Positions 1 to 12,024 of a stretch of DNA of 64,000 nucleotides are shown here, piece by piece. The notes beneath the pieces were generated by a model. It did not search any database, had not been told where the DNA came from, and saw nothing but the letters and a program-made list of their open reading frames with translations. How positions within the stretch are numbered: position 1 is the first letter of the stretch; every line of letters begins with the position of its first letter. The stretch is from Corylus avellana (lineage: Eukaryota; Streptophyta; Magnoliopsida; Fagales; Betulaceae), in the NCBI RefSeq assembly GCF_901000735.1, contig NC_081547.1:15518397-15582396 (forward strand), read 5' to 3'. The position numbers were made by a program, and so were the translations under genes.

Positions 1-1121
1 GCGAATTATATTTAGCTAATATATCAATATGTCAATGTTTTGATTATGTTATGAATATCTAATGTTTGTCAACCTAAGGGCATTGGTGTCTACTCCTTAA
101 GCTATTGATTTCCCTAAGCAACGAATTAGGCATGGGTGTCTACTCTAATTCTTTTCTTTCTTAAAGGATTTAGCATGGGTGTCTACTGAGTTGTTCTTTA
201 AGAAAGCTTAAAAACTGTGGAAATCGACAAATACATGAGGCCTAGGGCATGGGTGTCTACTCCCGGTTCCCCATGTTGATTAACCCAAGAACCGGGTGTG
301 GATTACGTTTGTTACTTATGTTAAACCCAGGACTCGGTCATCCAAATTGATCTCACTAACTAGTCCATACCATATGCACATGTTGATCAGGCACACACAT
401 ATGAGAAATTCATGAAACTAGGTATTAATCAAGTTAAATATCATAACAAGATCATCACAAAGGCGCCAATATTGAAATATTAAATAAACATAACTAGGGC
501 TTCAATCTAGCCCTACTAAATAAATTAGCTACACATAGAGTTGATGTTAAACATCTTCATAAAAGAAAAGAAAAGAAAAAAATAAACTCGAGACTTGAAC
601 TTCAAGAGCTCCTCTTCTTCTCCTTCCCAGGCATCTCAATTCTAGAGGCTTAGGGTCTATTTATAGGTTTTAGAAGTCCTAGACAAAGTAGTAAACCTAG
701 GGATTTCGTAGGGTTTTGAGACCTATTACAATTGGGAGTTGGAAAACCCTAATATGGAAAGAGTGACACTTTAGCCGCCACTTGATGTGTCTCATGCACA
801 TAGGTGCGATTGATCGCAGCCCGTGTTCGCTAGATCGCAGGTCTGCGATCGATCCTTCTTCTGGCATGTGCTCGATCGCTCATAGCCTGCTTTGTGCTGT
901 GTCCTCTCGGGTATTGCGCTCGATCGCAGTGTCAGGGAGCTCCAATTTTCTCCATCTTCTCTCTTTGAGCCCAAATCACCTAGTTTTATTTCATTTTCTT
1001 CCAAAAGCCTGTAAAAGTATGAAAAACACAAAAATGAATTAAAATGACCTAATTAACTAAAACCAAAGGATTAAAACATGCAAGTTAAGGGCTGAAAATA
1101 TGAATATTTCAGCACTTATCA
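1..1121 (-). repeat. Ty3 (Tat/Athila-like) LTR, cut by window edge
   Basis: The same sequence, in the same orientation, recurs at 58806-59950, where both ends of a complete LTR are visible. On the minus strand this copy starts TGATAAGTGCTG at 1121 and runs off the left edge of the window, so about 210 bases of its 3' end are missing. Its 3' half contains four degenerate copies of GCATGGGTGTCTACT near 80, 130, 173 and 247, and its 5' half has a cluster of CGATCG-type palindromes at 805-930. Assignment to Tat/Athila rests on the general look of the LTR start and on the CTCGTGGGAATGA-like block in the complete copy. No internal coding region is visible, so it could be a solo LTR or the 5' LTR of an element lying to the left. 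Confidence 0.75.
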
Positions 1122-2041
1122 GCATCACCAATTTCATTACGAATTACTTCCTTTACTTTGGTTGAAAAAACATGTCAAATTTGTTTTTGTATCGTTGGTG
1201 ATGTGTAAGTGGCATTTTTGGGAGCTTTAGCGATCACTTCAGCAAGCTGTTCATTATATGAAATCATCAAACCCAATATCTCAAGAAAATTTTCACGATT
1301 TGTAAAACTCACACTTTCATCCCGACCTCTAAAAGCAACACCTTGAAATGCAAGCACTCGAACAACATCAATTGAGGCTTTTAACTATAGTCGATTATTT
1401 GCAATTTGTTCATAAGTGAGCTTTTCAAACACATTCTGTATATGTTGAGATTGGTTCTTCAAATCTTCATATGACTTCTCTGCAAATCTGTGAAATGAAG
1501 TATGATCTTTTCCTATATGATTGAGAAAAGCACAATCTTTTCCAGTTCTAACTTTCTTCCAATTCCTGAATCCATCTATAGTGAATACACGTTGTGTAAA
1601 ATGCCCAGATGGCTTATTAAAGAGAAAACAAGATAGACAAAAGGCTGCATCTTTCTCACGTGAATATTCAAGCCATGAAGGAAATAGATTGTACCACGAA
1701 GGTTAAAAGCTACGAAGATGACTTTCTTTTCCAGATTTCAGGTAATTTGAAATCAGAGGTTGGGACGGTCCAGCATTAATGTAAGCTCTTCAAATTTCAT
1801 CTCGGTGATTAACATCATATTCCCATATCTGACGACGCAATTCAGGATCAAACTCCAATGAACTAATATTAAATTCATTGCCATCAACTCTTCGAAGTCT
1901 TTTAGAAGAATTTTCTGAAATTGGGATATCAGAAGCTGGCGATGATGTATCACCAATGTTGACATTTGAAGTTTGTGCATTTGAATTTTGTGCATTTTTT
2001 CGTTTGAAAAAGTCAAGTATTGTATTTGACTTTTCCATCAT
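1122..2041 (-). pseudogene. hAT-type transposase relic (ZMYM1-like, TTF zinc finger)
   Basis: Conceptual minus-strand reading starts at 2041 with a short Lys-rich FFKRK leader and a FDPELRRQIWEY segment. It then gives in order RRAY-like, SWLEYSREKDAAFCLSC and LAFQGVAFRGRDESVS blocks. These are landmarks of the plant hAT transposases annotated as zinc finger MYM-type protein 1-like, with a TTF-type finger followed by DUF4371. The frame is broken near 1790 by a one-base shift and carries a stop near 1708 and another near 1387. The protein stops at 1122 inside the DUF4371-like part, exactly where the LTR begins. The C-terminal dimerisation domain is not in the window. It is a dead 5' fragment. 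Confidence 0.8.
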
Positions 2042-3500
2042 CTACAAACAAAATCGAGAGAAAGCACAAATGAATCATTGGATGGGGTCCATGGGGAAGT
2101 AAATCATTCGAGGAATAATTAACCTCATCAAACAAATATACGCATGTGTTACATTATTACATTTACATACATACGTAACATACATAAAGAAAAAAAAAAA
2201 AAAAACAAACACAAAAAAGTCGTCCCCGAAGAAAGATTCAAACAAAGCAAGTTGATTATCATATGGGTTGAGAAGTTTAATGTACCCACTACCCAGTGCT
2301 ACCCACTACCAATGAGAATTGGATGATAATAACAATAATAACTTGTGCATGCATCAAAGAGTTGTTTATATGTTTGAGCCCCGACAGCATTCTTTTAAAT
2401 TTCTCTGCTCAATAAAACAAAATAATTCACAAATCTTCACAATTTCTTACTTTTAAATTATAATCCCACGATTATATAACGAAATTTAAAAGAAAATTGT
2501 ATGAATTTTAGCTCCCGCAGCAGTGCTCTCTCTCAATTCGAAACTCTCTCTCTCAAATTCTCAATCTCTACATCTCCCTCTCTCACTGGCGATCTCTCTC
2601 TCTGACTCTCTCAAATTCTCACTGTGTGTGATTCCGACTGCCATGAAGGAAAGGAGTTAAGGCCTAAGGGGACTAGGGGACGAAAGTCACGAAACTGAGG
2701 AAGAGAAGGAGAGAAGGGGTAATCGGGAGAAGACCTAAAATTGTGTTTGGGAATTGGGACTGCCTATTTTTTTTTGGGGGGGGGACCCAATCTTTTTCTT
2801 TGTTTTTGGTGGGGGAATCTGTGATATATAAGAGTGTTGAGTATATATTTTTTTCTTCAACCTAAATTTTTTTTACGAAATGCGGAGGGGGGGGGGGCAC
2901 TGGCCTCTCTGGTATAGGCTATTGTGACATTTAATTAAAGTATTATCATTAGATACTTTATACTTAAGAAACGTATATCACATATCAAATGATTTTAGAT
3001 CTAAGATAATATTAATATAAATTGTATTTACATTGAGAAAGAGGAAGAGTGTTCGGCGTGTATAGTTGCTCAAGTGATTTCTAATGTGAAAAAAAAAAAA
3101 AAACATTTATTCAAGAATAAAAAATAAAAAATAAAAAAAATGTTGAGACTAATGTTGAGAATAAAAATACATTTTTGTTCAAGAATACATTTACTTGGTC
3201 AAGTTAAACCATTTTGTGACTAATGTTGAGAATAAATACATTTATTCAATGCTTAATGAATCCCATGCTCCAACAGGCAACCACCCAAGCAAATCAAAAT
3301 GCTTGAAAGTCAGTGGCAGCAAGGATGGGCTAGACCATTGCAAAGTACAACTCCGCAGACGTGGAAATATTGTTGGTGAAATGGTGTGATCCCGCTTAAC
3401 AAGTAGGTCACTTTAAACTATTTGTGTTTCGTTAATTGTAATTGTTCAATGGCTTAGCTATTAATATCGTCAACATGTTGTGTTCATAGGATTATTGTGT
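2042..3500. other. Non-coding flank of hAT relic and CACTA fragment
   Basis: No gene is recognised here. The stretch at 2515-2630 is CT-rich and resembles a plant 5' leader read on the plus strand. There are homopolymer runs at 2187-2203 (A), 2767-2786 (T then G) and 2885-2898 (G). The G-run with GGCACTGGCC at about 2887-2907 resembles the G/C-rich ends of plant hAT elements and may mark the outer end of the hAT element, but no target duplication was found. A short direct repeat of TAATGTTGAGAATAAA occurs near 3150 and 3221. Confidence 0.4.
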
Positions 3501-3501
3501 G

Positions 3502-4323
3502 TACATGAAAGACATACGAGCACAGAATCAAACACCACACTACACCGGCTCGAAGAGCTTTGCAAGGGTGGCACATGAGGACGTACTACTCTAATTTACC
3601 ATAACTATATATATGTCATATATTGTGTAGTATATATACGAAAGTTTCATTGATAGTTTGAACTTATTATAGGTAATTACTTTAGGCAAGGCTCTAATGC
3701 GAGTGAAGGCTTACATCAAGACCCATACAAAGAAAGATGGTAGCTGCTCAAATCCGATGGTCACAGGGAGAATTGTAAGTGGCAGACACCTTGTCATGAA
3801 TTTTTATTTATGTATTAACTTATTGAGTCTTAACAATTACATATATAACAATGATCATATACTGGCACGGATGGAGGAGTTATTGGAAACTGTTGCTGCA
3901 GAATTGGTAGATGGGCCTCAGGGGACGATTAGGTGGACACTGAATGATGCTTACGCTCAGGTGCACGGCAATAAGCCTAAGTATACGGGTCGTGTTCGAG
4001 GGGTCAATAAGAATATTCTACCTGCACGCAGCACCATCCACTCATACAATACACCGTCCCAAGCACACTCGCAGAACCGTGGTGGGACGATGGTCTCGCG
4101 TGAAGAACTTGAAAGAGCCATTGAAGCTGAGAGGGAGAAGCACAGAGAGCAAATGGATGCGCGGCTGGCGCAACAAAGGGACGAGATTACTGCAGTGGTG
4201 ACCGCACAGGTGACTCAGCAAATGGCTGCTCAGATGGCAGTGTATGAGGCCCAATATCGCAGCCTTGAGGGGTCGAGACGTACGGGTTCTGAGCCGAAGG
4301 TGACAACTTTCAGGAATCCGTAA
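3502..4323 (+). pseudogene. CACTA (En/Spm) TNPA-like protein, Transposase_24 fragment
   Basis: The reading HYTGSKSFARVAHE at about 3535-3580 is followed at 3697 by a RVKAYIKTHTKKDGS block. Then come MEELLETVA (about 3870) and a coiled, Gln/Glu-rich tail (4100-4260) ending at a stop at 4321-4323. This order is typical of the C-terminal half of Transposase_24 proteins, the second (TNPA-like) gene of plant CACTA elements. A GTAAGT at 3775 suggests an intron before MEELLE, but no good acceptor is visible. The N-terminal half and the TNP2 gene are absent upstream. The 3' end of the element lies at 5607 in the matching orientation. Confidence 0.75.
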
Positions 4324-5414
4324 GATGTGGAGTTCCCAGCCCGAGTGATTGTGAGATCCTTACTTGATAGCCGATTAGGTAACAATATATTCTTATTGTT
4401 TGTATTTGAGTAACACGATTATCTTACGAGATGAATATCATTTTAATGGCTAGTAATTTTGTTTGGTAAATAAACTCTGTTTGTATCTAACACAATTGTA
4501 TATAACACAATTGCAACGTAATGTGTAGATGACGTAAGAGTAGAAGCTGAGGACAACGATCACAATGAAATCCAACACCAGGGCCGGTTGGACAGAAGTC
4601 TCGTTTGTCAAGACATTATACCCGTCATTTAGCAACCTCGTGAGTATATATATAATCGAGTAGCTTATGTATATATAAACTCAAAATAATCTACTTTGTT
4701 ATTCTTGGTTGGTTTGGTTGTGATTGGAGCTTTGCATAGTTAATCTTACCATATTTGTTGAAGCTGCCTCATTGAATAAATGTATATGTAGATGTATATG
4801 TGTTTGTGCATAGGTCGTGCAAATATATATGTCAAGGTTATTTATGTGACAATCATTCGATTTTTTTCTCACTTACTTGGACATTGCTCATCTCTTAAGA
4901 GTTGATAAGATTATATCACAAGTGTCAATTAGCTGATTGATTGTTTGTTTTATCATTTGCTGTTAGTGCGGAGAAGTCGGGAGATAATGGTCATGATGAT
5001 GTTCACTCGGCTTTGGTCAGAGTAGTACTGTTTGTTTGATAGTCCACATGTATAATTTAAGGCTTAAGTTTTTTGTATTAGTGTATAACGTTAGTTGTAT
5101 TGTATTTTACCATTTACTACGTTGATATGTATATATATATTTAGAGTTGGATTATTTGTGGTAGTTGGATTGTGATTATATGTAGTTGAATTAATAGATT
5201 ATTGTGATTATATATTTGATGTTGGTTGTGATTGGATTGATATTGTGATTACAATGAATAAATGATTATATATTGGATTGATCCAATATAGATTATTGGA
5301 TTTTGAATTAGTTGGATTATATAATGTAACTCATATATTAGGTGCTGACCGGAGAAAATTCTAGCATAACAACCAGAAAAAATTGAAAAAAAAAAAAAAA
5401 AAAAAAAAATTTCC
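4324..5414. other. 3' untranslated and AT-rich interior of the CACTA fragment
   Basis: No coding potential is recognised. The stretch is AT-rich with repeated GATTATAT/GGATTG words at about 5130-5340 and ends in a run of about 25 A at 5386-5409. It separates the Transposase_24 relic from the subterminal repeats and so probably belongs to the same element. Confidence 0.45.
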
Positions 5415-5607
5415 TGCCAACTTTAGTAACTGACACCAAATGGTAACATGTCAATATCTGACACGTTACTAAAATTGAAATAGTTACATCCAATTTCATA
5501 ACCTGTCAAACACATTACCATAGACACGTTGCTAAACTTTAGTAACGTGTTAACACTATATACACGTTACTAATGGTCTGTGACCAAAAAAATTGATTCT
5601 TGTAGTG
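5415..5607 (+). mobile_element. CACTA element 3' end: subterminal repeats and TIR
   Basis: The last bases on the minus strand read CACTACAAGAATCAATT, the canonical start of plant CACTA terminal inverted repeats, ending at 5607. Inward are at least five direct and inverted copies of a TAGTAACGTGT-like word (about 5425-5575), as expected of the subterminal sites bound by TNPA. Orientation agrees with the Transposase_24 relic upstream. I did not find the partner left TIR in the window, so the 5' half is missing or too diverged. Confidence 0.8.
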
Positions 5608-5609
5608 TA

Positions 5610-6012
5610 TAGATTGTTTGAGAGCCATTTTCACTAGACGATGAGTTGTCATGTTTGCCTTACTTTTAATATCCTCATTGGCCACAATTGAAGACTCTCA
5701 AACACCATCTTTATTGTCATCAACCAACTGCCCATACCGACTCTAGCATCGTTCTTCCTTCCTCAATGCTTGAACTATTTCCAGAGTATGTCTTTCAATT
5801 ATGACAATTTGAAGACCCAAATCTATACAAAATTCTATTACATACCTTCCATGTTGCAAAAGCTTCAGCTACCGTTGGGTCATAACATAAGGTTTTGAGG
5901 ATTACATAGGGACCAACACCTTTCCTTCATGATCTCTAACAATTGCAGTTAAGAGTTCAGAGATTGCGGTTGTGCTTTTAAGAAATGCCAAGTTGATGAA
6001 CATAACTATGTT
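5610..6012 (-). pseudogene. RNase H (RVT_3) domain fragment, LINE or RNase H-like origin
   Basis: In two minus-strand frames the sequence gives TAIVRDHEGKVLV, then TVAEAFATWKV, a GLQIVI-like strand and a terminal THRLVKMAL-like block. This is the order seen in the RVT_3 RNase H domains of plant LINE polyproteins and the derived ribonuclease H proteins such as At1g65750. Frameshifts and stops separate the blocks. The fragment ends abruptly at the MITE-like element at about 6013 on one side and near the CACTA terminus on the other. Confidence 0.6.
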
Positions 6013-6286
6013 GGGTGGTGTTTGGTAAATGGGTTGGCCTGGACATTGTAGTTGATATAGATTGATGTGAAAAAAAATAAGAATGTTTGGTATAAAAAAA
6101 ATGAAAAAGTGATATGGCAAAGTGAAAAAATTTTGTTTTATAGTGATTTTTTTATTTGAATAATAATAAAAAGTAAATGATTTGATATAAAAAGTGAAAA
6201 AGTTAGAATGTTTTGATGTTGATTTTTTTGGGAAATGGTGATGAATAGTGTCTAGGCCAACTACAACCCTTTTGCCAAACAAGGCC
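6013..6286. mobile_element. MITE-like element with imperfect TIRs
   Basis: The left end GGTGGTGTTTGGTAAATGGG and the reverse complement of the right end, GGCCTTGTTTGGCAAAAGGG, form imperfect terminal inverted repeats around an AT-rich interior of about 270 bases. The type resembles hAT or Harbinger derived MITEs. The flanks differ (LINE-like RNase H on the left, Copia on the right), so no clean target duplication can be read. Confidence 0.55.
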
Positions 6287-6287
6287 T

Positions 6288-6540
6288 TGTTGATCTTGTT
6301 GCTCATACTTCTTTAAAAGCTCTTGATTCATATCTTTGGTACCTTGATAGTGCTTATTCTAAGCATATGGCGGGGGATAAGTCTGTGTTTAACTGCTTAA
6401 CTGAGTACAAGGGTGGAAGTGTTACTTTCGGTGATGGAAATCATGCTCAAATCAAAGGAAGAGGCTCAGTTGAAATCAAAGGAATCCCAGAGATTCGTGA
6501 GGTGCTTTATGCAAAAGATCTCAAAGGCAATCTTGATAAG
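6288..6540 (+). pseudogene. Copia polyprotein fragment (GAG-pre-integrase/protease region)
   Basis: A continuous plus-strand reading contains YLDSAYSKHMAGDKSVF, VTFGDGNHAQIKGRG and IREVLYAKDLKGNL, the conserved block around the aspartic protease of Ty1/Copia polyproteins. In this family the active site normally reads DSGCS or DSGAS; here the Gly is replaced, giving DSAYS, so the protease would be inactive. Only about 80 residues remain. It joins a Ty3 fragment of opposite strand at about 6530-6541. Confidence 0.8.
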
Positions 6541-7070
6541 GAGCCTTAGATAGTGGTGTTGTGCCTGGTAACAAGTCTACGGTGAATTCGATTTCCCTAC
6601 TAGGACGTAATCCAGGTAGTTCTTCTGGAAATACATCCATAAAGTCTCGTACAATAGGTATCTCCTCAATCTCTACTCCTGACTTCTCCTTTGTCACGCA
6701 AGCTAGAAAACCAAGACATCCTTGCTTGAATAACTGAGTCGCTTGTATTATTGATACTAACTGCGGAAGGCTATTACTCCTGTTTCCACACACTTTGAAT
6801 CATACTTCTCCAAGTGGTCTAAACACTACTTCCTTGCTGTAGCAATCTACAGAAGCATCAACATAGACAACCAATCCATACCCAAAATCATATCAAACCC
6901 ACTCATCTCTATAATAACGAGATTTGCTGGCATGATATGACCTTGCACAGAAATAGGACAACTTTTAACTATAGAGGTACATACTACTGTTTTCCTTATA
7001 GGAGTTCTCTTTTGTTCTCTTTTGATCCCTAACTCGTTAAGGTTAGGTTTGCTAACTTGATCTCTCAAAG
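6535..7070 (-). pseudogene. Ty3/gypsy polyprotein fragment (protease to RT start)
   Basis: Minus-strand readings give a protease C-terminal part with GFDMILGMDWLS (6860-7068). After a frame break they give VRDFMDVFPEELPGL and SREIEFTVDLLPGTTPLSKAPY (6530-6720), the linker and first reverse transcriptase motif of Ty3 chromoviruses (Tekay/Del type). The reading frame is interrupted near 6790-6850. Everything before the protease and after the first RT motif is missing. Confidence 0.85.
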
Positions 7071-10000
7071 ACGCAAACTATTATAAGGCTTTACAGAGCA
7101 ATTATCTACCAAACAATATTTTTATGGTGTATTAATGAAGACAACACCCATTTTTAAATGTAAAACTGCAAGTTTATTTCTGCTTAATAACAACAAGCTC
7201 ATGTCATACTCTATTGTAGGGTTTACTTACGATGTCATTAGACTTACGAGGTTATTACTCTTGTAGGAAGCCTGTTTCTAGAATCAAAGAGTGGTACGAT
7301 TGCCACTACAGACTTTGCTTAAGAAAGATCTTCATACTATTATCAGGTTTGCTTTAAATTATTGTTAGTTGCTCCGTGTCTTTGTATTGGGGATTATTTA
7401 CCTGTAATGATTAATATACTTCTCAGATTTATTTTGCCTTCCTATGCATTAACTCTGATAATCCTTAGGAGAGTGGTTTCCCATTTAGCCACCAGTTAAT
7501 TAAACTTGGGTAATTGCAGTAACCCAGCCAGATTGGTCAAGGCCAATTTTGAGGGCGTTATAGCATTGATATGTCTTTTTGTCATTGGGTTGTATTTGGT
7601 GGTCATGCATTATTGTTTGGATGAATTTGGGCTTTAGATTTCAACTACGACTCCGTTTGTTTCGGCGTAAAATGATTTCTAAAAAATATTATTCTTATTT
7701 TACCAAATACGGTATTTGGTGTGACGTAAAATAGTGGTTAAATTGAAATCATTTTCAGTAGACCAAAAAATCTTTCATTAATCACGTAAATTGGTTTCCA
7801 ATTTTGAAACCCGTAAACCAATTCTCCCCTCACACTCAACGCTCAACCCAACTCCCGAACTCAACCCTCACGCTCAACCCAACCCTCATGCATCATCAAG
7901 CTAGCAACCAAGCACAAATCCACTCAGGCTAGCATAGATCCACTGTCTCGCCTCTCTTCTACTTCTGGATCTCAAGATCTTTTCTCTTTCGGGTTTTGCA
8001 TCTGAGGATCACGTCTCTCTTCGATTTATGCATCTCAAGATCTCTTCTCTCTCGACTTCTACATCTCAGGTACTCTCGTCTCTCTTTAGATTTGTGTTTT
8101 TTTGGTGGTTTGAATCTCTATTTTGCTGGAAAAAAGCACTGGAACTTTTGGGGAGGAACGCGTATCTGTTGGGTTTTTTAAAATTTCTCATTTTGTTGTG
8201 GTTCTTGCCCATTTGTTTTTCTGAATTTGGATGGCTTCTGAGTATTTATCAAAAAATTAAAATAGATCAATAGATTCTTGGAACTAGCAAGCATCCATGA
8301 TCCATAAATTTGATACTTTTGAGGATTTTGAGTTTTGGGTTCCTTCGCTTTCTGAGTTGTGGATTTCTCAGCTGGTGCTAGTGATGGCTACAGATTCTTA
8401 GAGTTTATTTCCTGTTATTGTGGTTATATGTTTTACGTTCTTCAGTGTCTGTTCTAGCATTGCTGGGTATAATTTATTTATAGCATAGCCTATGCGGTGT
8501 GCTTTTTCATATGTTTCACATTCTTTTATAATATAAATGTCAGAATCAAATGAAATCAGTACAGCATTATCAATTTTGTCAAATGGATTGATTATTCACA
8601 CTCATGCGGGCAAGGAACCACTTGAGTTTTACTTGATGAGTTATTTATATGTATAAATAAGGCTGTCAAACGGTGATTTGGGTAGATAAGAGAAATTAGA
8701 ACAAATGAAAATACAAATAAACCGCAACCCAAATTGGAAATTCTGCTAATACATGGGTTTGTGAAAGATCTAATGTACGTACGTAGAATTTCTGCAAAAT
8801 AAATTCATGAAAGAGAAATCGATCCTTACGTTGATCTACAGTAATATCGTTTTCAGATCGATACCTATACGTAGGAAAAATGGAGTTCAAACATTATCCT
8901 TAGGCCCATTATGGAGTTGAGGATGCATTTTGAAATTACTAGTATAAGAGGACTAATTAATCAAATCTCAAAATGGTACTAAGTGGACGAGTATTTTGAA
9001 ATGCTATATTTTGATCTAAATATTTTATTTATTATTATTTTTTTAATCAACGTGATATTTCTAAGTTTTCTAAATCATGCTTTGACTTTGACTAGAGGAT
9101 ATTAACATGGGATGGGCCTTTGAACCCTCCAGCTCAGTAGAATTCAAACCCTCATCAACATGGATTCTTTTTTTTTTTTTTTGGTGGGGGGTGGTGAAGG
9201 GAAAGGGCACTTTCCTTTTTAAGTGAAATTAAAAAGAAATATTTTATGGTTTAGATTAGATTTTGCATAGTACTTTCTCTTTGTTTTTTTGTGCATTTTA
9301 AATGGCACGACAACATATAAACCCATTAGATGTGAAATTGAATTTAAAATATAAAATAGTTCTTCTCCATTTCACTTAAAATTGAGAGGATCCTAGTCTT
9401 GGCGTGTTGGGGTCATGCATTAAACAATTATATTGGAGATTTAAGAATTCTTGACAACATTTACTTCATGCAATAATTGCTGAAGGGTTATTCCCTACGA
9501 AGACCCTAATTAGGTGAGACCGAAAAGTTGTCTTGACCCTTCATATAATTGAATAATTATTAATAATAGGCCTTGCTTGCAAATAAATTTTGAATTTTTT
9601 TGAAGCAGAATGCAGTTTTTCCCCTAATGAGGGTTCTTTTTTGGATATCTTTGAGACCCTCTATGGCTAACACAGCATGACCTTCTGGTTTTTGTAGAGG
9701 ACAACGCTAAAGACTTCATATCTGGGGGTGGGGTGAAAGTGCTTATACATAGACAGCAATGCCATTAGTTTGATAAGTTTCTTCTATAATCCAAATAGAT
9801 TTTCGAGTATAATTGCAGACGGCTGCTGTAGATTCCACCGCACATCTCGCTCCGTCAAAGAAAAGCTCAAGGTTAGCACTCAAAACAGCCTCGATGCAGA
9901 TGCAGTTTTCCTTCAACCTAATTTATTAAACTCATATCTACTTTCAAAGTACATGATTTTTATGTAAATATTTTGTACATACTTTAATGAAATATGTCAA

Positions 10001-11239
10001 TTTAATAGACTGAATTATTGCACTGCTCTGTTACGCATCTATAAATCAAAGATGCCATATTGAAGCTCCCAGCGAGCTCATTTAGAGAGAAAGACAACTT
10101 TTTAAGACATCTTAGTTGCTCTATGTTAATGGTGAGAAACCAAAACAAAAAACTTGATAGAGACATAACAAGGAACAAACAATCACTCATTCATTAAAAA
10201 AAAAAAAAAAAAAAAAAATTCAGGGTTCTTTGAGTGATGCCAAGTTCTTAAAATATAAAGTAAAAGACACGTAAGAATATATATTTGTAAATATATATTC
10301 ATGTCTGAACCATTTCATGGATATCGATTGCATTTTGCTTTCTTCTGGAACATTATCTGCCTCCTGCAATATATATATATATATATATATATTAATTTGC
10401 AAGACTATTTGTACATAGCAGAATATTCCATGTATTTTTCTTTCCATGTGTTGGGATTAGCAACTTGTTTATATGTATTATAATCCCCTTCCCAAATTAC
10501 TTTGAATTTTATCTTCTTCTTCATCATGTTGTCCCACATCACTTTGTAATAATTCTTTGTTTTTTTTTTTTTTGTAAAATATTTTATAAGCCTAACATTC
10601 CTGCTAATCTTTACAGTCCTCTATGCACAGTACATATTTACTGAAACTCTACTTTCAATTACAAAATGTGTAGAAACTTAAAATTAAATAGAAAGGCTAA
10701 AGAAAAATTGAGATAAATATTTATTAGTGGTTAGGTGTCAGATATCTACATCTACCACTAAGAAAAAGTCGATAAGAGTACATTATGTTCTTGTTCTTTA
10801 TGATCATGAGATAGGTGAAGATAAAGATAAATATGGTGATAATCTATCTTTAAAAGTAATTATCTTCAAAGGAATATAGAAGAAGAAGAAGAAGAATTCT
10901 CTTGAAATCTCATATTTAATTTCAATAAAGTATATTCTAAAGTGTTATTTGATATAATATAGATTAAACTAGCTAGCTGTTTTCGTGCTTCCTTCCCCTG
11001 TTTCATAGTTGAAACAGGGCATTGCTTATATTATAATAAAATATAGATTAAACTGTTGTTTCAATTCTTCAAATTTTCTTATAGAATCCAATTCTACACT
11101 CAAAAGTTCAGTTATATCTTTAATCCTTTTAACTATTAAATTCACAAATGAGCTCCGTGTACGTAAAGAAATCTGCAATGCTAACCAAAATGAAGAAACA
11201 AGAAGATCATTTCAAGAAACCGACAAGTAATCTCGTCTT
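7071..11239. other. Gene-poor AT-rich stretch with simple repeats
   Basis: No gene is recognised. Items seen: a MITE-like start CTCCGTTTGTTTCGGCGTAA at about 7653 whose partner end was not found; a pyrimidine-rich stretch with a partial direct repeat of CATCTCAAGATCT-like words at 7960-8065; a T/G run at 9169-9190; an A run at 10196-10217; and an (AT)n tract at 10369-10393. Short ORFs here are low-complexity and unsupported. The end of the stretch (about 11230-11290) resembles the 3' flank of the receptor-kinase copies (AAAATGCAATGAGCTT). Confidence 0.4.
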
Positions 11240-11313
11240 AATAATGCAACAAAAGGGAAAAATGCAATGAGCTTATTATTGAGACTTTTAAGAGCTACAT
11301 CAAACTATAACCG

Positions 11314-12019
11314 TGATGCAGCGTGACTTCGTGAGATGCAAGAATAACAGCAAGAGGAATGGATAAATATTTCTAAGACCTTGATTCTATTAAAGATCTA
11401 TGAAATCTTCTAAAAATGCTATAGCATATCTAAGGTTTGAAGAAAAAATATGAAGAAACTCAACTCTGGATACTCTTATTGATAAAAACTGAATAATAAT
11501 CAAAAGCCACATTCTATGGTCTATAAAACATGTATATATAGGCCCTCAAACCCTAAACCTAAACCTAATAGTAATACAAAATAAAGTCAGATTGCAAGTC
11601 TATGATGGCCGTCCGGACGAAACATAATGCCGTCCAGACAGTCACTAAAATAAAAGACGAAAACTGTAAATAAATATAGGTGTCCGAACAGTCTTTGGAC
11701 GAGACTCCAGACGAGGCTCTAGGGATTACTCGCGTCCGGACGGTTTCAAGCGAGGTTGCAGACGAGGCTCTCGGGGAGATACTTCACTCTTCTCGTTCGG
11801 ACGGGCTTCAAATGAAGTTGCAAATGAAGCCCTCTGGAATTTAACTTATGCATGAGTCTGCAATCTCGTCTTAACTCTCCTTGGTACGACTCCTCAGAGT
11901 ACCTTCACTTACATCTGCACGAGTCTTCCTCATGAAATCCCAAGCACGATGAGAATTTGCCCTTAAATTCACACCCTCATCATTAACATTCGTAGGGGGT
12001 AAGTTCCACCCTACATCAA
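11314..12019 (-). mobile_element. Probable solo LTR (about 706 bp)
   Basis: The segment begins TGATGCAG and ends CTACATCA, so it has short inverted ends starting TG and ending CA. It is flanked by AACCG (11309-11313) and AACTG (12020-12024), a four-of-five match for a 5-bp target duplication. On the minus strand a TATATATA box lies near 11530. The interior has several CGTCCGGACG-like words but no coding sequence. It sits beside the decayed receptor-kinase exon at 12025-12410, whose 3' flank resumes on the other side at about 11230-11308. Confidence 0.6.
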
Positions 12020-12024
12020 ACTGT

